Shown here piece by piece: positions 1 through 5,921 of a stretch of DNA of 7,006 bases. Source of the DNA: JABMOV01 sp964654545 (GTDB lineage Bacteria > Fidelibacterota > Marinisomatia > Marinisomatales > JABMOV01); NCBI GenBank assembly GCA_964654545.1, contig CAZZIU010000054.1, positions 1 to 7,006 of the forward strand, read 5' to 3'. Under the pieces are notes generated by a model that was not told where the DNA came from, ran no database searches, and saw only the letters and a program-made list of their open reading frames with translations. A program made the position numbers and the translations under genes. Positions within the stretch are counted from its first letter, which is position 1, and every line of letters begins with the position of its first letter.

Positions 1-140
1 TGGACTTAGTATAAAAAAGTGTAATAGTAGTTAAGCAACTTTTTAACTGAAAAGTCCGAAAGAATCAACAGACTTACAGATAGATTCAGTTTCTTTGATT
101 AATTTGCTATTTCACCTGAAGGTTTACCAGCGTAATACCT

Positions 141-569
141 ATGATAAGAATATCGAAAACAATCTCTATTCCACTTAGTGAAATTGAATTTCAGGCGGTT
201 CGTTCGCAGGGCCCGGGCGGACAGCATGTGAACAAAGTATCGACTGCAATCCAGCTCAAATTTGAAATACACCATTCCGGTTTACCCGAGTATGTAAAAA
301 AACGCCTGATGAATCTATCCGACAATCGAATCACAAAGGATGGTATTGTAATCATTAAATCCCAATCCTACCGAAGTCAGAACAAAAACAAAGATGAAGC
401 AATTGCCAGACTGAAAAAATTGATCAGTGCTGTTCTTATCACCAGAAAAAGACGTGTTCCAACATCCCCAACCAAAGCATCGGAGAAAAGAAGGCTGGAA
501 ACCAAAAAAAGAAAAAGTAAGAAAAAGCAATTGAGACAAAAAATAAATATCCAAACCATCGAAGATTAA
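141..569 (+). CDS. arfB: Alternative ribosome-rescue factor ArfB (YaeJ-type peptidyl-tRNA hydrolase)
   Basis: This is a cytoplasmic, stand-alone class-I release-factor-like protein that hydrolyses peptidyl-tRNA on ribosomes stalled at the 3' end of truncated mRNAs. Seen: a catalytic GGQ motif at residues 26-28 within RSQGPGGQHVNK, the conserved STAIQL stretch just after it, a LPEYVKKRL segment, a VIIKSQSYRSQ strand (RSQ as in E. coli ArfB), and PTSPTKASEKRRLETK leading into a very basic Lys/Arg tail (about 115-135). Known of the family: this tail enters the empty mRNA channel of the stalled ribosome. The length of 142 aa is close to the 140 aa of E. coli ArfB, and there is no codon-recognition domain, which rules out RF1/RF2. 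The ATG is supported by the match to the family N-terminus (MIxIS). There is only a weak GAAGG about 15 bases upstream. The gene stands alone; 90 bases separate it from the next. The Lys-rich tail is encoded by several long A runs. Confidence 0.95.
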   Translation: MIRISKTISIPLSEIEFQAVRSQGPGGQHVNKVSTAIQLKFEIHHSGLPEYVKKRLMNLSDNRITKDGIVIIKSQSYRSQNKNKDEAIARLKKLISAVLITRKRRVPTSPTKASEKRRLETKKRKSKKKQLRQKINIQTIED

Positions 570-659
570 AAAACATATTTTTTTAACTTATTTCCGAATC
601 CTGCATCTAAGTAATATCCTCCACCTATTCATGATTAATCCGGGAATTGTAATACATCC

Positions 660-3125
660 ATGAAAAAAATACATATTTCCGTACTCACGGCTCTTTTTCT
701 CTCCTTTTCAATGGCACAACACACTGGCGACGGCAGGCCTATACCACATATTGGCGTCCTGGAAGGTGCTGTATTTGATACAATTTCACAAAAGCCAATC
801 GAATATGTTTCTGTCTCAGTTGTGAACCTTGGAACCGGTGCTATTACAACCGGTGGATTGACAGACAAAACTGGGCATTTTTTCATCGAAGAAATTCCGT
901 TGGGTCGCTACAATCTGGTTTTTGAATTTATTGGGTTTACGCCGAAAACGTTTGGCCCCATTATGTTATCTCCCAGGGAGGGTAACATAAAACAGAATGT
1001 TGGTGACATTTATCTGGTATCTACTTCATTGGAGTTAAATCAGATTGAGGTAGAAGGGGACCGACCCATGTTTACCCAGACGGTTGAAAAGAAAATATTT
1101 AATGTTGAACAAAACACATTATCTACCGGAGGATCGGCACTGGATGTTCTTCGACAGGTTCCTGGTGTGGATGTGGATATCGATGGTAATATTTCTGTCA
1201 GGGGCAATTCGAATGTCAATATCCTCTTGGATGGAAAACCATCCAGTATGACATCGGGGGATTCTGAAATGTTTCTGGAAAATATTCCGGCCGGAAACAT
1301 CAGGGATGTGGAATTATTAACCAATCCGTCAGCCAAATATGATCCGGAGGGCATGGCCGGCATCATCAATATCGTTTTGAAAGAAAATAAATTTGCCGGG
1401 TTAAATGGAAATGTGCGTTCAGGGATATCTACCAACAAGGGGTACAATGCATCCGGACAAATCAACTTTCGGAACGAGAAAATGAACATATATGTCAATT
1501 CAGGATACCGCAATGATGTTCGTGGTGCCGGTGGCAATAATTATCGGGAAACATATATTGGGGATACAACCATCATTGATCAGGTGATTGATGGCAACCG
1601 GGGTGGCACTTCCATTCTACTGAAATCCGGCCTGGAATATCAGATTAATCGCAATACAAGTGCAGGGTTTGCAGCGATCTATAACCAACGATTGCATTCA
1701 CACGATCGTCGCATGGATACGGTTTTGGAAGATTCCATAATTACAAAATATTATCGTACTTCCCTGGATACCTCCACACGATCCAACTCCGAAGTGAATG
1801 TGTCATTTGATCACAACTTCGATTCTGCAAAACACAGGCTTTCGTTACTGGCTTCAGCATCCACCGGCACACGAAAAGGCGATGAAAGTCAGCACTCCTA
1901 TCCTGCTGCCGGGTATGAAACGCTGGTTGACCCATCGCCGGAGCAATCAAACGATAAGCGATTAGACAAGGAACTCTATCTGAAAGCAGATTATGTGCGA
2001 CCGTTTGGCACTGATGGAAAAATTGAAATGGGTTATTCGGGGGAAATAAATTCGGATGACACCGATTATGAGACGTTTGAATATAGTTCTGGAGACAACT
2101 CCTTTGCACTGGATTCGAATAGAAGCAATCATTTCATTTTTGAAGAAAACATCCAAAGTGCCTATGGGCAGTTTACGAATCAATTTGGGAAGATTGGACT
2201 GCAAGCAGGCTTGCGTATTGAACATGCCACCAATCTATCCAAATTGATGGATACCGATGAAAAATTTGAAAACCCGTACACAAGTTATTTTCCAAGTGCA
2301 TCCGTAACCTTCGGGCCACCAAAACTTTTCCAAATACAAACGAGTTACTCGAAACGTGTACGGCGCCCTTCGACCCGACATCTAAATCCTTCCGTCCGTC
2401 AATTCGACGAAACCAGCATGCGGGTAGGCAATCCGTTTTTAAAACCGGAATACATTGATGTTTCTGAACTGAATTTTTCCGTGTATAAAAATGGATTATC
2501 TTTGTCCCTGGGGGTCTATTACCGCAATGTTACGGATCGAATCAGTCATTACAAATACGTGACCGAAGAGGGGGTTACGGTTGTAACCTATGAAAATTAT
2601 GATCACACGAAATCGTATGGGTCGGAAGTAATTATTTCCGGTTCATTACAGCGAAAATTAAGACTCATGATCAGTGGAAATCTGTATACAGATGAAACAA
2701 AAGCATCCGGATTGACCGATGAGGACATTGTTTACACATCGACTGGATTAAATGCACGAATCAATACAACGTATGTACTTTCGCCTTCCACGGAGATAAT
2801 GGTAATGGCCTTTTATCGGTCACCACGTTCCCTACCATTTGGCGAAATGAAATCTATGTCATTTTCCAGTATCTCCATCAAGCAGAAATTTGCCAGGGAA
2901 CGGTTTTCTGTATCGCTGCGGATGCATGACATTTTCAATACCATGGGTTTTGGTTATACTACCTATGATGACTTCTATTACCAGAAAAGCTCACGAAAAT
3001 TTGATAGCCAGGTCGTTTCACTGAATCTGGAATACCGTTTTGGGAAGATGGAAGATAAAAGTCGATTTAGCCGGGAGAATGGAAGGTCATCTGATGGTGG
3101 TGAGGGTGACTTTGAACTTGAATAG
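660..3125 (+). CDS. TonB-dependent-receptor-like outer-membrane beta-barrel protein
   Basis: This is an outer-membrane barrel of the large FCB-group family with a carboxypeptidase-regulatory-like N-terminal domain, a plug and a barrel (OMP_b-brl_3 type). Seen: a signal peptide at residues 1-19 (MKK, hydrophobic core, cut near SMA-Q); a beta-sandwich domain at about 33-120 with the typical GAVFD, PIEYVSV, TDKTGHFFIEEIPLGRYNL and EFIGF pattern; a plug at about 145-245 with ALDVLRQVPGVDVDIDGNISVRG, ILLDGKP and NIRDVELLTNPSAKYDPEGM; then alternating barrel strands to about 790, ending LEYRFGK. A hydrophilic Gly/Ser/Glu tail of about 30 residues follows the last strand. The 821-aa length is normal. 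The substrate cannot be read from the sequence; no SusD partner is next to it, so glycan import is not supported. The ATG is the only good start, because an in-frame TAA lies at 636-638. I see no clear Shine-Dalgarno. It may be cotranscribed with the DUF3078-like gene 94 bases downstream. Confidence 0.9.
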   Translation: MKKIHISVLTALFLSFSMAQHTGDGRPIPHIGVLEGAVFDTISQKPIEYVSVSVVNLGTGAITTGGLTDKTGHFFIEEIPLGRYNLVFEFIGFTPKTFGPIMLSPREGNIKQNVGDIYLVSTSLELNQIEVEGDRPMFTQTVEKKIFNVEQNTLSTGGSALDVLRQVPGVDVDIDGNISVRGNSNVNILLDGKPSSMTSGDSEMFLENIPAGNIRDVELLTNPSAKYDPEGMAGIINIVLKENKFAGLNGNVRSGISTNKGYNASGQINFRNEKMNIYVNSGYRNDVRGAGGNNYRETYIGDTTIIDQVIDGNRGGTSILLKSGLEYQINRNTSAGFAAIYNQRLHSHDRRMDTVLEDSIITKYYRTSLDTSTRSNSEVNVSFDHNFDSAKHRLSLLASASTGTRKGDESQHSYPAAGYETLVDPSPEQSNDKRLDKELYLKADYVRPFGTDGKIEMGYSGEINSDDTDYETFEYSSGDNSFALDSNRSNHFIFEENIQSAYGQFTNQFGKIGLQAGLRIEHATNLSKLMDTDEKFENPYTSYFPSASVTFGPPKLFQIQTSYSKRVRRPSTRHLNPSVRQFDETSMRVGNPFLKPEYIDVSELNFSVYKNGLSLSLGVYYRNVTDRISHYKYVTEEGVTVVTYENYDHTKSYGSEVIISGSLQRKLRLMISGNLYTDETKASGLTDEDIVYTSTGLNARINTTYVLSPSTEIMVMAFYRSPRSLPFGEMKSMSFSSISIKQKFARERFSVSLRMHDIFNTMGFGYTTYDDFYYQKSSRKFDSQVVSLNLEYRFGKMEDKSRFSRENGRSSDGGEGDFELE

Positions 3126-3206
3126 ATGGAAGTTGCTGAAGTCGAAAAATTCCATATTTATTTTCAAAAAGATGCGGTTAATTTCCGGTTTTAATGGATG
3201 AATAAG

Positions 3207-3211
3207 AAGGA
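3207..3211 (+). promoter_or_regulatory. Ribosome binding site of the DUF3078-like gene
   Basis: AAGGA followed by 8 bases and then the ATG at 3220. It supports this start; the receptor gene upstream has no comparable site. Confidence 0.65.
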
Positions 3212-3219
3212 AAGTTAAC

Positions 3220-4032
3220 ATGAATTTTCGTTTCCGATACTTGCTATTAATTCTCCTGCAAATGATACCACTCCAGGGCCAAACGCCAAAAGATGCCTTT
3301 GATATGAATGCATCGCTTAATTTTACGCAATCGAATCATGACAACTGGGCGCAGGGCGGCGAGGATGTTTTATCTTGGTTTGTGGATGTCAAAGCAGCGT
3401 ACAAACAAGAAACTGATCAGAATATTATTCAAGGGAATGGGCATGTTAATTATGGGAAAACCAAATTGGATTCTGCTCCCGAACGAAAATCAACAGATGA
3501 ATTGAAACTGGATGGATTGTACACCAGAAAACTGGGCTGGGCCGTGAACCCGTATGCTTCGATGCAATTACTAACCCAGCTTGCTCCCGGTTATGTTTAC
3601 AGTGATACAGGTAAAATTCAGATTTCTTCATTTATGGATCCGGGGTACTTGATTCAAACAGTCGGCATGGGGTATGCATCAGGAGAATGGATTGCAGTAC
3701 GGTCAGGACTCTCTCTTAAAGAAACAGTAACCGATCAATATCCAATCGGGGATGGTATGGATAAAATCAGCATCGAGTACGGTATCCAGGCTGAATGCGA
3801 CGTGAAAAAAAAGATGGGGGATAAAGCAGTATTTACCTCTGAAATGGATTTGTTTTCAAACCTGGAGAGCCTGGATCAGATTGATGTCATTTGGGATACC
3901 AATATGACGACCCACGTCTCAGAATTTTTACAGTTTGGGTTTCAATATAAAGTTGTCTACGATAAGGATGTATCTGCAAAACGCCAGGTAAAGTCAGTAT
4001 TATCAATTGGAATTAATTACACGTTTCTATAA
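3220..4032 (+). CDS. DUF3078-like outer-membrane protein
   Basis: A predicted exported beta-rich protein resembling the DUF3078 family of the FCB group, whose function is not established. Seen: a signal peptide at residues 1-20 (MNFRFRYLLLILLQ, cut near LQG-Q); the family's hallmark N-terminal pattern LNFTQSNHDNWAQGGED (33-49), which is asparagine, tryptophan and GG rich; many alternating aromatic/polar strands such as SWFVDVKAAY, GLYTRKLGWAVNPYASM and TNMTTHVSEFLQFGFQYKVVYD; and a C-terminal strand SIGINYTFL ending in an aromatic-aliphatic pair, as in barrel proteins. The length of 270 aa fits. An AAGGA at 3207-3211, 8 bases before the ATG, supports the start. It lies behind the receptor-like gene with the same direction, suggesting the two may share a transcript, and it ends 6 bases before a hairpin terminator. 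Assignment to the family is from memory of its motif; the specific role is unknown. Confidence 0.8.
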   Translation: MNFRFRYLLLILLQMIPLQGQTPKDAFDMNASLNFTQSNHDNWAQGGEDVLSWFVDVKAAYKQETDQNIIQGNGHVNYGKTKLDSAPERKSTDELKLDGLYTRKLGWAVNPYASMQLLTQLAPGYVYSDTGKIQISSFMDPGYLIQTVGMGYASGEWIAVRSGLSLKETVTDQYPIGDGMDKISIEYGIQAECDVKKKMGDKAVFTSEMDLFSNLESLDQIDVIWDTNMTTHVSEFLQFGFQYKVVYDKDVSAKRQVKSVLSIGINYTFL

Positions 4033-4038
4033 ATAAAA

Positions 4039-4066
4039 AGGCCTGACCTGATTTCAGATCAGGCCT
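4039..4066. terminator. Intrinsic terminator shared by convergent genes
   Basis: Hairpin with arms AGGCCTGACCTG and CAGATCAGGCCT: 11 pairs plus one C-A mismatch and a 4-base ATTT loop. Read on the minus strand it is followed by TTTTATTTAT, a canonical U-tract, so it is a good terminator for the minus-strand gene ending at 4074. On the + strand the 3' flank (ACCATCATT) is a poor U-tract, so termination of the 3220-4032 transcript here is likely but weaker. Confidence 0.8.
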
Positions 4067-4073
4067 ACCATCA

Positions 4074-4565
4074 TTAAGGATTTGCTAGCGTCAAATTGCT
4101 ATCGCCTTCACTGTTAGTTCTGATTTCCGCAAAACCGCTGCCAGACGATTCACGTAAATCATCTCCCTGATTTTCAGGGATTTCCACCAAATCATCAGCT
4201 GTATTGGTGCTGTATTCGTTGCCATTCCAGATAAAGGTCTGTCCCGGACCATACAACGCCCTGGCTTTTCCAAATGCATCTGAAAATGAATCGGCATTCA
4301 CCTTTTGATCCAACCTTTCAAATGCATTGACAACCGACGTCAGGTCTGGAAATGCAGCTGGTTCTGCTTCAACCTCACGCTTTTCAGCACTTGGTGCCGG
4401 TGCAGTGTTGGCAGGAATATACGCTGATCTATAGGGCTGAATGGTTACCGGTTTCAGGGTTGGGGTGGGGCGGTGCTGTTGGATGACTAATGCCACAATA
4501 ACAACCACCGCCGCACCGGATAACGCGAATACAAGTTTCATGGAAGTGTTCGCATTTCTTTTCAT
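4074..4565 (-). CDS. Small membrane-anchored hypothetical protein
   Basis: I cannot assign a function. Seen: 163 aa with a basic N-terminus (MKRNANTSMK), one transmembrane helix at about residues 10-28 (Val/Ala/Leu rich), then a Pro/Thr/Ala-rich linker (about 32-70) and a compact segment at 72-125. The rest of the tail is acidic and Ser/Gly/Asn rich. The topology is predicted N-in with the bulk in the periplasm. The compact segment contains FSDAFGKARALYGPGQTF (94-111) followed by IWNGNEYST (112-120). From memory this resembles a short 'AFxxAR...GPGxxFxWxGxxYxT' motif seen in uncharacterised FCB-group proteins. The start is decided by AAGGAG (minus strand, plus coordinates 4572-4577) 6 bases before the ATG; the internal Met9 has no such site. 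The gene converges on 3220-4032 and shares its hairpin terminator. Its leader matches the one in front of the mini-ORF at 4736. Confidence 0.75.
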   Translation of the reverse strand: MKRNANTSMKLVFALSGAAVVVIVALVIQQHRPTPTLKPVTIQPYRSAYIPANTAPAPSAEKREVEAEPAAFPDLTSVVNAFERLDQKVNADSFSDAFGKARALYGPGQTFIWNGNEYSTNTADDLVEIPENQGDDLRESSGSGFAEIRTNSEGDSNLTLANP

Positions 4566-4571
4566 AGTGTT

Positions 4572-4577
4572 CTCCTT
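4572..4577 (-). promoter_or_regulatory. Ribosome binding site of the minus-strand membrane protein gene
   Basis: AAGGAG on the minus strand, 6 bases before the ATG at 4565. It decides the start at Met1 rather than Met9. It is part of a leader whose layout is repeated at 4703-4738 on the other strand. Confidence 0.8.
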
Positions 4578-4588
4578 ATTTTAATTAA

Positions 4589-4712
4589 CGATCAACACGA
4601 ATTTGTACAACGAATCCGATTCAGGGTTCCTTATAATATTTCTTAAGAGGCGAACAGGTGGGTGAATGTGATGTATAAACGGAGATGAAATAAGGCGACG
4701 CGGTGTTGATCG
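4589..4712. repeat. Inverted pair of a 10-base leader motif (GTGTTGATCG)
   Basis: GTGTTGATCG occurs on the minus strand at 4598-4589 and on the plus strand at 4703-4712, perfectly conserved and pointing outward toward two divergent starts. In both cases 11 bases separate the motif from AAGGAG and 6 bases separate AAGGAG from ATGAAAA. Identical spacing on both sides argues against chance. It could be a duplicated 5' leader, an operator, or an RNA regulatory element. Confidence 0.7.
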
Positions 4713-4754
4713 AAAATCATAGAAAGGAGATTCCTATGAAAACGCGTCGCCTTA
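4691..4754. repeat. Perfect 12-bp inverted repeat enclosing a ribosome binding site
   Basis: The left arm TAAGGCGACGCG (4691-4702) and right arm CGCGTCGCCTTA (4743-4754) are exact reverse complements, GC-rich in an AT-leaning region, separated by 40 bases. The 40-base loop contains the GTGTTGATCG motif, the Shine-Dalgarno AAGGAG and the ATG of the mini-ORF. The right arm overlaps codons 3-7 of the mini-ORF. There is no U-tract after it, so it is not an ordinary terminator. Confidence 0.75.
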
Positions 4755-4777
4755 CTGAAAATTTACAACTAATCTGA
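4736..4777 (+). CDS. Possible 13-codon leader peptide or small-gene remnant
   Basis: A short open frame encoding MKTRRLTENLQLI, stopped by TGA. Its start is exceptionally well formed: AAGGAG at 4724-4729, 6 bases before the ATG, the same arrangement as the leader of the divergent gene at 4565. Coding itself cannot be shown for so few codons. It may be a real leader peptide acting on the GAPDH genes 124 bases downstream, or the start of a decayed gene. A second in-frame ATG (4799) opens only 9 codons. No amino-acid run typical of biosynthetic attenuation is present. Confidence 0.35.
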   Translation: MKTRRLTENLQLI

Positions 4778-4888
4778 TACTTATTCACGACGAGTCTTAT
4801 GAACGAATTGGAAAAAAAGTATGGATAACTAGCGTAACTCAGAATAGAGTCATTAAATTTACAGTTGCAAAAATTGATTTTCACTTAC

Positions 4889-4894
4889 AGGAGG
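4889..4894 (+). promoter_or_regulatory. Strong ribosome binding site of the first GAPDH-like gene
   Basis: AGGAGG, 7 bases before the ATG at 4902. A near-perfect Shine-Dalgarno suggests the GAPDH-like protein is made in quantity, which argues against the gene being a silent pseudogene. Confidence 0.85.
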
Positions 4895-4901
4895 ATGGAA
4901 T

Positions 4902-5921
4902 ATGAAACGACCCGTAAAGATCGGGTTAGTAGGTTTTGGCAGAATTGGTCGAAACCTATTCCGACTGGGATACAGGAATCCCAATTTTCAATTCACAGTC
5001 ATTAGTGATTTTGGCGATCCGGAGGTCCTGCGCTACCTGCTGGTTCGCGATTCAGTACACGGCGTTATACAGGATAAGGTTGGTATTGACGGAAATCATC
5101 TGGTAATTAACGATCAACGGACTCGAGTTATTCAGGGAGGCGAACCAGGTTCCATACCCTGGGATGCCTTTGATGTAGACCTGGTCATTGAGGCAACCGG
5201 TAAGTACCGTGAAGCATCCGAATTACAGAAATACCTGGATGCCGGTGCGAAACGAGTATTTGTAACCGTTCCGCCTAAAGATGTGATTGATCGCATTGTT
5301 ATCCATGGGATCAATGAAAAGGATATTCGTCCGGATGATAAAATAATATCCACGTCGTCATCTACAACCCACGTACTGGCGCTCATGTTAAAAATGCTGG
5401 ATGAGCATTTTGGGGTCAAACGAGCAATGATGACAACTGTCCATGCCTACACATCTGATCAACCATTGGCAGACGCTGTGCGCTCCGATTTACGTCGTAG
5501 TCGATCAGCAGTGGAAAATATAATACCCAATATGACCTGGTCACCTGAATTGGTAGAAGATATTATGCCCCAGTTTAAGGGGAAACTGGAAGGTATCGCA
5601 TTCAACGTGCCGGTTCCCGACGGTTCCTGTGTTGATCTCACCACAGAGCTGGACAAAGTGCCTACTGTAGAAGAGGTAAACAGTACCATTAAATCTTATG
5701 CTGAGGGAAGCTTGAAGGGTATTGTTTCCTATACCGATGATCCCATAGTATCCAGTGATATCATTGGCTCAAGCGCTACCATGACGTTTGACAGCAAGGC
5801 AACAATGGTGGCCTGCGATACATTGCTGAAGACCATTTGCTGGTACGACAACGGATGGGGATATTCAAAACGGATTCTCGAATTGCTTGAAGCATATTTA
5901 GAACTGGAGGTGGCAGCATGA
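4902..5921 (+). CDS. GAPDH-like protein with catalytic Cys replaced by Ser (predicted pseudoenzyme)
   Basis: A full-length type I GAPDH homologue (339 aa; the family is about 330-340). Seen and kept: the Rossmann GFGRIGRN loop (11-18), the NAD-specificity Asp in ISDFGDP (Asp36), LDAGAKRVFVTVPPKD, the active-site HAYT (His181), VPVPDGS, and WYDN-WGYS including Asn317. Seen and lost: the family signature SNASCTTNC is replaced by STSSSTTHV (150-158), so Ser154 (codon TCT, 5361-5363) stands at the catalytic Cys; TTTGAA of the inorganic-phosphate site is NMTWSP, with Trp213 at the usual Gly; the substrate-phosphate Arg of MRVPVPDG is Asn235; the Glu of WYDNEWGYS is Gly318. Known: the Cys forms the thiohemiacetal, and its replacement by Ser strongly reduces oxidoreduction. 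I infer loss of normal GAPDH activity with an NAD-binding fold retained. The reading frame is intact and the ribosome binding site strong, so it is under selection for something, perhaps a regulatory or structural subunit. ATGA overlap with the next gene implies coupled translation. Confidence 0.9.
   Translation: MKRPVKIGLVGFGRIGRNLFRLGYRNPNFQFTVISDFGDPEVLRYLLVRDSVHGVIQDKVGIDGNHLVINDQRTRVIQGGEPGSIPWDAFDVDLVIEATGKYREASELQKYLDAGAKRVFVTVPPKDVIDRIVIHGINEKDIRPDDKIISTSSSTTHVLALMLKMLDEHFGVKRAMMTTVHAYTSDQPLADAVRSDLRRSRSAVENIIPNMTWSPELVEDIMPQFKGKLEGIAFNVPVPDGSCVDLTTELDKVPTVEEVNSTIKSYAEGSLKGIVSYTDDPIVSSDIIGSSATMTFDSKATMVACDTLLKTICWYDNGWGYSKRILELLEAYLELEVAA
5906..5910 (+). promoter_or_regulatory. Internal ribosome binding site for gap
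   Basis: GGAGG inside the last codons of the upstream gene, 7 bases before the ATG at 5918. Together with the ATGA overlap it allows both re-initiation and independent initiation, fixing this start. Confidence 0.75.

Larger units (their letters stand above)
4566..4901. other. Structured 336-base intergenic region between divergent genes
   Basis: This gap holds the leader of the minus-strand gene, the inverted 10-base motif pair, the 12-bp inverted repeat, a 13-codon mini-ORF with a strong ribosome binding site, and the leader of the GAPDH pair. TATAAT (4632-4637) and TATAAA (4674-4679) are possible -10-like boxes, but I find no convincing -35 at correct spacing. Promoters for both directions must lie here, unless the GAPDH pair is read from the mini-ORF promoter. 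From 4778 to 4888 I see nothing else that I can support. Confidence 0.6.

Noticed and set aside
1..140. Possible promoter or upstream gene end before arfB
   Set aside because: All frames entering from the left edge stop early. Neither a sigma-70-like pair nor a Bacteroidota-type TTTG / TAnnTTTG pair appears at correct spacing. ACTTTT/AAAAGT near 38-55 is a weak AT stem without meaning on its own.
588..617. TTATTT and TAATAT, 18 bases apart, as a promoter for the receptor gene
   Set aside because: The -10-like box is fair but the -35-like box matches only half of the consensus; such pairs are common by chance in AT-rich spacers.
1040..1537. Long minus-strand open frame opposite the receptor gene (165 codons)
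   Set aside because: It lies wholly within the receptor coding sequence, has no ribosome binding site, and its protein shows no recognisable domain; it is a shadow frame.
4691..4754. Insertion-element or MITE ends for the 12-bp inverted repeat
   Set aside because: The enclosed 40 bases are too short for a typical element, no flanking target-site duplication is visible, and the interior is a well-formed translation leader.
4902..5921. Erythrose-4-phosphate dehydrogenase or NADP-type GapB as the identity of the first GAPDH homologue
   Set aside because: Both of those enzymes also need the catalytic Cys, which is Ser here, and the Asp that favours NAD is present. A changed-function or inactive GAPDH fits better.
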